From Gracilaria domingensis (taxonomy: Eukaryota > Rhodophyta > Florideophyceae > Gracilariales > Gracilariaceae), in contig VCMS01000469.1 in assembly GCA_022539475.1 (NCBI GenBank), positions 1 through 26,138 of the forward strand: 26,138 nucleotides of DNA. Reading direction: 5' to 3'. The position numbers and the translations under genes were made by a program. This document shows, piece by piece, positions 1 to 7,474 of this stretch. Positions within the stretch are counted from its first letter, which is position 1, and each line of letters starts with the position of its first letter. The notes beneath the pieces were generated by a model, which was given only the letters and a program-made list of their open reading frames with translations, was not told where the DNA came from and did not search any database.

Positions 1-1058
1 TAAACCATTAAAGCACATATCTGTCCCAGTCGGGCATCCAGTAAAGCTCTCTTCTTCACAAGCACATGTCTCTCTACGGCTGCCTCCATGTCATCCACTA
101 TGCCTCTTCTCGTAGTCATGTACCTCCCACCATCTGCGTTGATGATCGGTATCCATGTGATTCGATTCTCTGGTATCCTAAGGTCTGGAGCCCTCTCGAA
201 GTCCCTTCGGAAGAAGTCCAGTAATTCCACAGTAAAATCACCGTCAATGAGCTTGCTCAAACTCTCTGTCAGCTTCACCAACTCTCCATCCGATGCAAAG
301 CCGTCCAGAATACAGAAACCTCTCTCTCGAAGCTCGACGTTCTTCTTCACAAAATAGACATACGCAAGAGAGTCGTTCTTCAGTGCATCCCCCCATAACG
401 TCTTCTCGTCGACCTCCATGCCTCCCATTGCCGCGTTCAGGAGTTTATGGCCATGATACGCTGCATGCCAAAAGACTGCATGGTGCACACTTTCAAAGTC
501 CTTGGGCTCCAACAAGTGGCCTCGGTGTCGCTTCTGGAGATATATCGCATCCATCCACGGGTACACAGGTTTAATGACATTGTCCACTCCAGTCGGCCAC
601 TTGCTTGGTAAGGTCTTCACCAACTTTAGCCACGAATCGTCACCTTCATATGCTACTTCTTCCGCCTTCTTCAGACCAGGCGCCAACACCTGCGGTACTG
701 TGTCATCGAACGGGTCAGTGTCCTCTGCCTGTGAGACCACAATTGGTACTCCATCTGAGTCTGTGTCGCTGCCAATGGATATCTGATGACTTTTCAACAA
801 ATTTCTCACCCCCTTCGCACCAAGACTGCGCAGATCACTGATAACTTCATCCTGAACAGATTGAATACCCTCCGTCCTTGACTTCTTCCGTTGATTAGGG
901 TTCACGTCTCTCATTGCATTCCTTCGTAGACAGCTTCGTCTTGAAGTCCTCATGCTTCTTGTCTTCGATGGCATATTCTCTTCACTTTCTACATCAGAGT
1001 CCTTAGAGCCCTTGCGCACTGGCGCTTTGGCCTTCCTACTTGCCGAACGTGTGGCCAT
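1..1058 (-). CDS. Partial gene, possible 2OG-Fe(II) oxygenase-like N-terminal region, cut by left edge
   Basis: A continuous minus-strand frame runs from an ATG at 1058 to the window edge (about 352 codons, no stop). The first ~70 residues are very basic and Ser/Arg-rich, then an acidic stretch with DTDSD, then a folded-looking part. Around residues 245-262 the segment RERGFCILDGFASDGEL resembles the opening strand and helix of phytanoyl-CoA/prolyl hydroxylase-type 2OG-Fe(II) oxygenases (G-[FY]-x-[IV]-x-[DR]-[GN]-F). The catalytic HxD...H would lie beyond the edge, so this assignment is weak. The frame is also open upstream of the ATG for 13 codons to a TAG at 1098-1100, and beyond that TAG it continues in the same frame as the segment at 1098-1493. 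The ATG may therefore be internal to one longer gene. Every open frame on the opposite strand here is a shadow of this one. Confidence 0.6.
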   Translation of the reverse strand, partial: MATRSASRKAKAPVRKGSKDSDVESEENMPSKTRSMRTSRRSCLRRNAMRDVNPNQRKKSRTEGIQSVQDEVISDLRSLGAKGVRNLLKSHQISIGSDTDSDGVPIVVSQAEDTDPFDDTVPQVLAPGLKKAEEVAYEGDDSWLKLVKTLPSKWPTGVDNVIKPVYPWMDAIYLQKRHRGHLLEPKDFESVHHAVFWHAAYHGHKLLNAAMGGMEVDEKTLWGDALKNDSLAYVYFVKKNVELRERGFCILDGFASDGELVKLTESLSKLIDGDFTVELLDFFRRDFERAPDLRIPENRITWIPIINADGGRYMTTRRGIVDDMEAAVERHVLVKKRALLDARLGQICALMV

Positions 1059-1097
1059 TCTCTGCGTTGTAGACTCGTCTACCGCTTTGGTCTCAGA

Positions 1098-1493
1098 CTA
1101 TGGTTCAGTCGGCGTAGTACCAGTGGCAGATTTCAACATATCCACCCCTAAACTCTTTGCCAGCTTATCACGAGCAATCCAGACTCTTCTCGAAATCCTT
1201 CCTTCCCAGAGCTTCTTATTCGAAGGTACTTCAATTCGTGCTGCCTGTGTCGCAAGGTACTCACGAACGGTGCGCATTTCAAACTTTGTCACTTCCACCT
1301 TCATGGCATACGCTTCTTCCAATGTAACTTTCTTCTTCTTCGAAAGCTCCTCCGGCAAAGATTGAAGCCTCCTGCAGCAGATAAAGAAGTATTTGCGTAC
1401 GTCTTCAAAACGACCCGTCAGTTTCGACACTCGCCTCCTGGAAAAGTATGCAACCAGAGCGTCGAGCGTGAAGTGGGTTGTATGCTCATCCAT
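1098..1493 (-). CDS. Helical basic segment, probably part of the ParB-like gene, between in-frame stops
   Basis: This 131-codon segment begins at an ATG in a good context (ACCATGG at 1493) and ends at TAG 1098-1100. It is mostly predicted helix, with a basic KKKK run near residue 55 and no recognised domain. It is in the same frame as the ParB-like segment upstream (ending at TAA 1635-1637) and as the partial gene downstream. The 141 bases between (1494-1634) read as protein-like sequence containing only one further stop, a TAG near 1560. The simplest reading is that this is the middle of one gene broken by nonsense codons. The alternative is a short separate gene. All three stops lie where a Gln codon (CAA/CAG) would fit, consistent with C-to-T changes. 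Confidence 0.4.
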   Translation of the reverse strand: MDEHTTHFTLDALVAYFSRRRVSKLTGRFEDVRKYFFICCRRLQSLPEELSKKKKVTLEEAYAMKVEVTKFEMRTVREYLATQAARIEVPSNKKLWEGRISRRVWIARDKLAKSLGVDMLKSATGTTPTEP

Positions 1494-1634
1494 GGTAAAG
1501 AATTCATCACTTGATATACAAGAAATTCCAATCTCATGGTAGTCCCCACAAATCCGCTACAAATGTTCCAGCAATCCAGGACTTCTCGCCACCTTCAACC
1601 CCATCTCTGCAAATCTTGCCAAATGCTTGATATT

Positions 1635-2250
1635 TTACTGGCCAATGATACCGCAAACACTTAGTGCACCTGCGATAGAGGTCCTCGTCATCTCGCTCAA
1701 GTCCTTCTTCTCTTCTTCAACCAGGACCCTTATAAATGACACAATAGAATGCACCTTGTCAGCAAAACCCATAAGACGAGCTTGCTTCAATCCATCGTTT
1801 AGCACATTGCCAAGGCTCAAGATTTCCCTCGTGGTCATCTTCTGTCCATCTTTTGTCTTCCACAGCGAAACAGAAAGACCTCCACACAGATTCCTAATGT
1901 TGGGCATAGATTCACAGAGCTCTTTGAGTGCTACATAACGATGAGCTCCATCAATCAGCACACATTTCACTTTCAAGCGATTGTTCTGCACTATGTCCTT
2001 CTCGGACACATCCTGAGACAGAACAGCAACGCTCATGGTCCCAAGTGCCTGTAAGAAGCTTTTGCGTCCAATCTCTTCTTTCAGAGCCTCGACATGATTC
2101 CGGAACAACCCTCTCAAAGTCATTTCCGGAACTTGAATGAGCTCAATATCGACCTGAACAGACACATACTCGTAATGATCTAAGTCAAATACCAAACTCG
2201 CTAAACTCGTATCGACATCATCAGGAGGTATCACATCACCTTCATCAAAG
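1635..2250 (-). CDS. ParB/sulfiredoxin-like domain segment
   Basis: About 200 codons. Residues 92-106 (counting from 2234) read VLIDGAHRYVALKEL, the signature of the ParB N-terminal/sulfiredoxin-like fold (hydrophobic strand, then DG-x-H-R, then A-x-x-x-L). It is preceded by a strand-rich segment with the usual VxIxxI...P pattern near residues 26-37. In bacteria and phages this fold binds nucleotides and often accompanies or is fused to DNA methylases; its role in a eukaryote is unknown. There is no ATG at the head of this frame: the codon at 2234 is GTG, and the frame stays open only to about 2250. It therefore probably continues from the upstream SIM protein through a one-base frame change or a splice. 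It ends at TAA 1635-1637, but coding character persists beyond that in the same frame. Likely a decaying gene, or one decoded unusually. Confidence 0.55.
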
Positions 2251-3205
2251 AGTCATTGACGTTGCTTCCGAGGCTTTCCTTCACTAGAACCACGTCTTCG
2301 TCTTCGTCTTCATCCACGTCAATCACTTCCATTGTCACTCCACTGCAATTTCCAGCCTGAGTAATAGCTTCCGCAGTGCTGTTCCTCGATGCTCCAGACT
2401 GCACAATCGTAGCAGTTTGTTTACGAAATGCCGATACAGCACTCTCTGGGGTCGTGGTCATCTTGAATTCTTGCATCTGCTCTCCACCACCGTGAACGTC
2501 CGATGGTGTTCTCAGCTTTGGTACTGGCGCTTGTTTCCCGCCTTGGAGTTTTTTAGCATTCGACGGGGTTTTCACATGAGCCACTTTCATCTGCATTCGC
2601 TTTCGGGCACTGGATGGAGTTTTAGGTTCTACCACTCGCACCCGTTTCCCAGCAGTATTCGATGGCTTCTCAGGGGCGACGAATTTGGAACTCGGAGCAC
2701 CCTTGTCTCCTTCATCAGCGCTTACGACGTCACCCACCTTAGACATTAAGTTCAGGTCCCAGGCGTAGAAACCGGGCCTGTTCATGTCCTTCAATGTCTT
2801 CGGAACAGAATCTTCATCGGTACACTTAAAGGGATAGGGATAGGGAGTGTCAAGCTCATGAGATATCTTCGCTCGCCATATACCAACTACATCTTCCCCT
2901 GGTTTTCCCTGCAGAGCATGTCCATGCATTTCCCTTCTGAACGTTGTCTTCCCTCCACCAGCGTCCACTTCAACGAGAACAGCTTTCCCAATCGCTGCTT
3001 TGTTCCCTCCTGCCCCTCCCAACAACAAGGTCACTTCTTCGCCTGGTGCGGGCCTCGACTTCATAGCTGTGGATGCGTTCCCCGTCGCTGCGTTCGGTTC
3101 AGCAGTTCTCGTCCCGCTCCGAAGTTGTGGTGCCATGGTTCGTCGAGGCTTTCTCACCTTTCGAGAGTGTCTCATTTGACCCTTTCCCAGTCCCCTCATA
3201 TCCAT
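2231..3205 (-). CDS. Basic repeat-bearing protein with C-terminal SUMO-interaction-like motif
   Basis: From ATG 3205 this gives 324 residues; ATG 3136 (ACCATGG, MAPQLRSG...) is an equally good start. The apparent earlier start near 3337 is GTG and was not used. The N-terminus is Arg/Lys-rich. Around residues 160-245 there are three to four loose repeats of about 17-20 residues built on K/R-T-P-S-x-A-K/R-K, which look like proline-directed phosphorylation sites next to basic patches. Near residue 294 comes VIDVDEDEDED, a classic SUMO-interacting motif shape (hydrophobic core followed by acidic residues). The middle (residues ~65-125) is Gly-rich and folded-looking but unrecognised. The stop at 2231-2233 overlaps the head of the ParB-like frame, so the two may be one polypeptide. 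A nuclear, chromatin-associated role is inference. Confidence 0.5.
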   Translation of the reverse strand: MDMRGLGKGQMRHSRKVRKPRRTMAPQLRSGTRTAEPNAATGNASTAMKSRPAPGEEVTLLLGGAGGNKAAIGKAVLVEVDAGGGKTTFRREMHGHALQGKPGEDVVGIWRAKISHELDTPYPYPFKCTDEDSVPKTLKDMNRPGFYAWDLNLMSKVGDVVSADEGDKGAPSSKFVAPEKPSNTAGKRVRVVEPKTPSSARKRMQMKVAHVKTPSNAKKLQGGKQAPVPKLRTPSDVHGGGEQMQEFKMTTTPESAVSAFRKQTATIVQSGASRNSTAEAITQAGNCSGVTMEVIDVDEDEDEDVVLVKESLGSNVNDSLMKVM

Positions 3206-3485
3206 TATATGGTGCCAGTGTGTGTGATATACACGAGTCCTGGTGTTCTTCAAATCGTACGTTTGCTCCCGTGAAGTTGCAACCGCTCGTGTTCGAATCT
3301 CCGCCCTTTCTCGCGTGAGCACAATGGACGCAACCACTCACGTTCAAAACGGCTGCAATGCCCACGTGAGCAGTGTGGGTACAGTTCCTGATGGTTATAA
3401 ATGGTTGGATCAATGTCTGATTGCGTCCTGGTTGACCACTGTCCCCGCCTTTCATCATCTTTGAACATCGCCCGAGCGCGGTGTG

Positions 3486-3561
3486 GGAACCGCGGTTCGC
3501 CGAGTTCATAGCCGAGATCATAGCTATGATCTAGGCTATGAACTCGGCGAACCGCGGTTCC
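3486..3561. repeat. 76-bp near-perfect palindrome in left arm of the foldback element
   Basis: The dyad is centred on ATAGCTAT near 3523. The arms are 38 bp with a single mismatch (GCCGAGATC against GATCTAGGC) and no real spacer, so it could form a cruciform or, if transcribed, a long hairpin. It includes AACCGCGGTT blocks at both ends. Confidence 0.9.
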
Positions 3562-3974
3562 GGCACGGCGCATCTGACGAAACGCCACGTGTATACCGCC
3601 GAAAGGACTCCCCCTGAGGACACCCTGGAGACCACTTCTACTACACAATGCGCACCAAAGCACCTGTTCTCACCCACACCACCACTACCTGGTGGTGTTG
3701 CTGGCGTTTATGTAGGCAGTGAATAAGTGACGCCCCGTCGATGGCCGCCGCCCTCCGTGCGCTGCTCCGCTCCCACCGCATCGTCTCTCCTCCTCAAGCC
3801 CTTCCCCTCCGTCTTCCACGCTTGCTACACAATGTGTCCGAAGTGTCATCCGCGTCTCCATCGCTCTCCCGTTTATTCGACGTCACTGCCCACATAAACG
3901 CCAGCAAGGGGTCCTCCAGGGGGGTCATCAGGGGGGGTCCTACACGTGGCGTTTCGTGAGATGCGCCGTGCCGG

Positions 3975-4046
3975 AACCGCGGTTCGCCGAGTTCATAGCC
4001 GAGATCATAGCTATGATCTCGGCTATGAACTCGGCGAACCGCGGTT
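3975..4046. repeat. 72-bp perfect palindrome in right arm of the foldback element
   Basis: The dyad is centred between 4010 and 4011 (CATAG/CTATG). Both 36-bp arms match exactly, starting and ending with AACCGCGGTT. It is the counterpart of the palindrome at 3486-3561, differing by one base in the centre-right arm. Exact symmetry suggests recent origin or gene conversion between arms. Confidence 0.95.
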
Positions 4047-4359
4047 GCCACACCGCGCTCGGGCGATGTTCAAAGATGTACGAACCCAGTGTTTTCTACG
4101 TTGGTTTTACATACTAGACATATAATGCACTGCACATACTGAGGTGCCCGACCGGTTTGATGTGTTTAGATCCCACTCTCGTCTCTCTATTTCATTACCC
4201 GCTCAGTTCTCGGTAATCCGTCGCAACCGCGCTCTCCACCATTGTTTCCGACGCTTCCCGACGTTTCCGACGCTTCCCACCCATTTAAACATCTCCGAAA
4301 ACTTCTACCGTTTCACAATACTCGTTTATTTCGCGTCCTTTCCGATTCTCAGTTCTTAC

Positions 4360-5814
4360 ATGGCGTCCACCGGAAATGACGCTCCTCGGACTGTTAAGCA
4401 GAGTGTGCTGGCCGATGAGAACCACGGCACGGTATCCTCTAGCGCATCCTCTAGCGCGTCGTTCGATTCAGCCAGCATGGCAACGCGTTTCTTGAAATGT
4501 TGGGGGTTGTTCATTGAATTGCGAGATGCGTATGCCGCTTCAAGAAGTGGTACTGGTAATCCGCGTGAAGTTGGGTATACGGAAGTTGTGGAATACGCTG
4601 TATCAAACCGTGAACACCTGGCATGTGCACGAGAGTTCATCACCACTGCGGTCAAGGGTCCTTTCCAAAGCTACTCCGCAAAAGAAGTCACGAAGATCTG
4701 TCTGGACGTGCGTTTTCTGAGCAGGGTCTACAAATATACGCGTATCACTGATCTAGACGACGAGAATTCTGATCGGCGCGTGAGAGATTTGTTTACCTGG
4801 AGTCTTGAAAAGGATGTCGACAACGGTAACTCGTTCATAGAACGGGCTTTCTGGAATGACCTTTTCAAACGACATGGTCCAGGCAGTAAGCAGACGAAGA
4901 GAACTACGTTCAGGATTGGGCCTCCCACTCGTTTTCAGCAGTTACTCTATCTCTCTTTCGTGAAGCATATAACTTCGGAGAGAAATCTCCCAGCGGCGAA
5001 GAGAGGAAAGACCGGGAAGGGAACCCATAGAGCTGTGCAGTTCGTCGACGGCTACATAGCTTCGAATGGGACGCACGGGAGACGGATGGCACATGCAGTG
5101 CAAACGATTTGTAAGGGATGGGATTTCTTTGCCTCAACCTTAGGCTTTGGTGATGGTGAGCAGATGTTGCTGCCATACCTGCTTGTAGAAAAGAAGTCGC
5201 TTGGGTTCCATGTCATTGAATCTCGCTCTGTTGGGTACAGTCCGGAGTCAGCTTTTCATACGTTGGGGGAAGAACTGAAACCCACGTTGGATGTGAACGA
5301 CACCGTTTCTTGGGTTCATACTCTTCCGGATACTATCGACGCCAACTTACGGGAGTTGGCAAAGGAATTCTTGGCAGATTTCAGCAAGATTGTGTTGAAT
5401 GGCTTCCTATACAAAATGTCCCCAACGTCAAGATGGAATTTGTTGGAAAGCTTCAGACCTGGCCGCCCCGCAAGAGTACCACCCCGTTTCAATGTATTCT
5501 CCAAAGAGTACGTGTCTTCTATTCGTCAAGCGATGTCTGTACATAACCTCCAACCATCTCGACTTATCCCTAGGGCCGCTTCTTCAGGGCAGGATGGAGG
5601 AAGTAATACCGTCACGGTTAAGGTTGAGGACTCGATACAGATTCCGAGCTCCTCCAAGAGGAACGCCGCAGAGAAAAGCTCAGTTAACTCCGATGTCATC
5701 GTCATCCTCGATAGCGACAATGAAGAAGGTGATACACCTGGTGCCTCTGTTGGGGCGAAAGATAACGTTCCAGATGGGGTTCTCCCCCCTCCGTCTGTCT
5801 CTTGCAGATGCTAG
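4360..5814 (+). CDS. Unknown 484-residue protein with SUMO consensus site and C-terminal SIM
   Basis: The frame is open from 4144, but the first codon there is GTG; the first ATG is at 4360 (MASTGNDAP...), giving 484 residues. The N-terminus (1-40) is Ser-rich and disordered. Residues ~42-390 look folded, helical and aromatic-rich, with no motif I recognise. The tail is disordered and carries VKVE (Lys ~421), a canonical SUMO-attachment consensus, then VIVILDSDNEE from residue ~446, a textbook SUMO-interacting motif. This pairs it with the divergent minus-strand gene, which also ends in a SIM. The stop is TAG 5812-5814. A pyrimidine-rich run ending TTGCAG at 5806 could be a 3' splice site, so the last residues may differ in the mature mRNA. 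Coding potential is strong; the function is unknown. Confidence 0.75.
   Translation: MASTGNDAPRTVKQSVLADENHGTVSSSASSSASFDSASMATRFLKCWGLFIELRDAYAASRSGTGNPREVGYTEVVEYAVSNREHLACAREFITTAVKGPFQSYSAKEVTKICLDVRFLSRVYKYTRITDLDDENSDRRVRDLFTWSLEKDVDNGNSFIERAFWNDLFKRHGPGSKQTKRTTFRIGPPTRFQQLLYLSFVKHITSERNLPAAKRGKTGKGTHRAVQFVDGYIASNGTHGRRMAHAVQTICKGWDFFASTLGFGDGEQMLLPYLLVEKKSLGFHVIESRSVGYSPESAFHTLGEELKPTLDVNDTVSWVHTLPDTIDANLRELAKEFLADFSKIVLNGFLYKMSPTSRWNLLESFRPGRPARVPPRFNVFSKEYVSSIRQAMSVHNLQPSRLIPRAASSGQDGGSNTVTVKVEDSIQIPSSSKRNAAEKSSVNSDVIVILDSDNEEGDTPGASVGAKDNVPDGVLPPPSVSCRC
5781..5806 (+). other. Possible 3' splice acceptor near the end of the 4360 gene
   Basis: A run of pyrimidines (TCTCCCCCCTCCGTCTGTCT) leads into CTTGCAG. 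GT dinucleotides at 5729 (AAG|GTGATA) and 5741 could be donors. If 5729-5806 is removed, translation would pass into a frame open to TAG at 5966-5968, giving a Ser/Lys/aromatic tail right after the SIM. Without transcript data this remains an option only. Confidence 0.3.
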
Positions 5815-5824
5815 TTTTTGGCGA

Positions 5825-5924
5825 GGGTCGTCCAGAAAGTGGCAAGGGTCGTCCAGTAAATTTTTTGAAAAAATATCGAGATCAATTATTTCAAAATTTG
5901 AAGATAACTGCTTGGGTCGTCCAG
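5825..5924 (+). repeat. Three copies of the 11-mer GGGTCGTCCAG
   Basis: Exact copies start at 5825, 5846 and 5914, spaced 21 and 68 bp, just downstream of the 4360 gene's stop. The first two also share a flanking G/A-rich context, making a 21-bp tandem unit. They could be protein-binding sites in the 3' untranslated region or a minor duplication. Confidence 0.6.
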
Positions 5925-6289
5925 AATCGCTGTGCAGTAAATACTGGTGGGTTTTCCACTCGTGCTAGTTCTTTAGTCGAAGTCTACCTGAACGGTATTT
6001 CGCGAAGTCTAGGTTCAGTTTCCATTAAGGTGCACATTACACGATACCTTCTGCGGAATAATACCCTGCAACGCATGGAATACTGTTGCTAGTACAGATG
6101 ATGTCCATTATAAAATCATACCGTTTTATTCGTATCTATTCTTCTATCGACCGTTTTTGCTCACCACTACTTCGCTATATTAAACATACCATTTCCCCAT
6201 GATGAAGCGGGTGTAGGCGCAATCTGCGGCAGATGCCGCAGAGGGCACCTCCACCGAAGTGCAGTATCGGTAGAACACATACGCACTCC

Positions 6290-6322
6290 GAGAGGATGAG
6301 GCGCGAAGCGCCTCATCCTCTC
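6290..6322. repeat. Perfect 15-bp stem hairpin
   Basis: GAGAGGATGAGGCGC at 6290-6304, a GAA loop, then the exact complement at 6308-6322. It is GC-rich and immediately followed by a second hairpin, so the two form a paired structure. There is no U-tract typical of a terminator. Confidence 0.85.
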
Positions 6323-6323
6323 C

Positions 6324-6375
6324 GTTCCTCATGTAGGGAACCATGCCCAGATGCATGGTTCCCTACTTGAGGAAC
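6324..6375. repeat. 23-bp stem hairpin next to the preceding one
   Basis: The left arm 6324-6346 begins GTTCCTCATGTAGGGAACC; the loop is CCAGAT; the right arm 6353-6375 is complementary with one mismatch. The length and near-perfect pairing resemble a small-RNA precursor stem or the two ends of a tiny MITE. Confidence 0.8.
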
Positions 6376-6789
6376 CCGCACCTGCAACTCGTGAGCTACG
6401 TCCGCATCAAAATTCGTTTACCTCTATACGCAAGCAGAAAGTATCCATAAGTTAGTCAAAGATCCGTTGGATACATTTGAAATGCGATGGAACGTACCAT
6501 TGATAAAACAAAACAGAAACGTTGCGCTAGAAAATTCGAGGGACCTAGTAACTCGCAAAAGGAAGAAGAAGAAGGAAAGGGATCCGTTAGATTACCAGCA
6601 ATTCATTCATCGTAAAACGCGAATGGTCTCGAAGCGAGAACTCACAAGCAACGACACCAAGAATGCTCATGCAGCAAACATACCGCAAGATGCGATAAAC
6701 GAAAGAGCAGCCTATGTCCTAACCAAGTACCAGAATCGTCTATCCCGAACAGTCAGAGATCCAAGATCGCCAAGAAACCAACTTGGTTT

Positions 6790-6874
6790 GTTGCGCTATA
6801 GGCTCTAGCTTCTCGCGTCTTGCGCTACTTTTGAAAAGTAGCGCAAGAGGCGAAACTAGAGCCTATGGCGCAAC
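6790..6874. repeat. 85-bp inverted repeat (about 40-bp arms)
   Basis: Arms starting GTTGCGCTATAGGCTCTAG and ending with the complement CTAGAGCCTATGGCGCAAC meet at a centre of CTTTTGAAAAG. There are a few mismatches (for example T/C near the outer end and a TCTCGCG/CGAA difference mid-arm). It could be a MITE or a microRNA-type precursor. Confidence 0.8.
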
Positions 6875-7127
6875 GAAATGAACCATTAGTCGCGTACTTA
6901 CAGTCGTCACTTTGGGTTACCAGGTTCCCGTTTTCACCCTTCAACTCGTTCTATATCTTGAGCAAATAGAAGAAGTTGGGGGTGATTAGCTTATTTCTTG
7001 CCGTTTGCATGTCGCAGAGCGCGAAGAAACGTGGTGAGGATTGGTTAGTTTAGAGCAAAGATACGTGGAAGGATATGGAAGAACGTACGAATAGACTGCA
7101 CGGAATACATCCGTGAGATACGGATGA

Positions 7128-7201
7128 CTCCGTCCTACTTTTTTCCGCCCTCTACTTTGAGGAGCCTCCATAAAGTAGAGGGAGGAAAAAGAGGGACGGA
7201 G
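7128..7201. repeat. 74-bp imperfect inverted repeat
   Basis: The left arm (CTCCGTCCTACTTTTTTCCG...) and right arm (ending GAGGGACGGAG) are about 31 bp each, with a short loop GAGGAGCCTCCAT that is itself partly self-complementary. Flanking CGGATG/CATCCG fragments suggest the symmetry once extended further. Confidence 0.7.
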
Positions 7202-7474
7202 CGGAGTATAACGCGAGGATGTGGATGGCACGGATCACGACGGTAACGGAAGGTCGGACGTCGGAGGCGCGGCGGCGGCGGCGGAGGGAAGAGATTTATT
7301 TTTCTGTGCGAGATTGGACAGGTGTACAGCTTACAACGTTGGAGAACCACAGGTTTATAACCAGTGGTAGATGATACGAGAAGTAAACCCTTGTGTTGAG
7401 GTCGACGTGTACCTACGTTCGTTTTTGAACGAAAGCACGTGATTTAAACTCAAAATATATTCTCCGTTCTCAGC

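Larger units (their letters stand above)
3456..4078. repeat. Foldback (long inverted-repeat) element, probably a non-autonomous DNA transposon
   Basis: The outer ends are inverted copies (CATCTTTGAACATCGCCCGA at 3456 and its complement ending at 4078). Inward the arms continue as recognisable inverted copies to about 3722 on the left and 3883 on the right, ending in a shared TGCTGGCGTTTATG segment. Unequal indels make the left arm longer. Each arm contains a large palindrome of its own. A core of ~160 bp (3723-3882) is not repeated. No long ORF is convincing, and no target-site duplication is obvious (left flank TTTCAT, right flank TACGAA). It sits between the divergent genes starting at 3205 (minus) and 4360 (plus), so it occupies their shared upstream region. 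Bases 3206-3455 and 4079-4359 hold no gene that I can see. Confidence 0.85.
5815..7474. other. Intergenic region rich in hairpins
   Basis: No convincing gene. The stretch contains three copies of GGGTCGTCCAG at 5825, 5846 and 5914, four strong inverted repeats listed separately, and a short (CGG)5 run at 7270-7284. An open frame from ATG 6482 to 6808 (108 codons, with a KRKKKK patch) runs into the hairpin at 6790-6874 and shows no recognisable domain, so I do not call it. Confidence 0.6.

Noticed and set aside
1..1100. Plus-strand open frames at 88-357, 293-574, 502-786, 605-841 and 952-1365
   Set aside because: They lie opposite a single continuous minus-strand frame with much better coding character.
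1560..1637. Short intron removing both the TAA and the TAG
   Set aside because: GTAAAA...TTTGTAG gives 82 bases, which breaks the downstream frame that clearly looks coding.
2900..2990. Walker A-like DAGGGKTT in the SIM protein
   Set aside because: The required small residue five positions before the GK is absent and no Walker B or other ATPase motif follows.
3270..3300. T-loop-like GTTCGAATC suggesting a tRNA
   Set aside because: The flanking bases do not form a 5-bp T-stem and no acceptor, D or anticodon arms can be drawn on either strand.
6482..6808. 108-codon basic ORF
   Set aside because: No recognisable domain, runs into an inverted repeat, and the longer version needs a TTG start.
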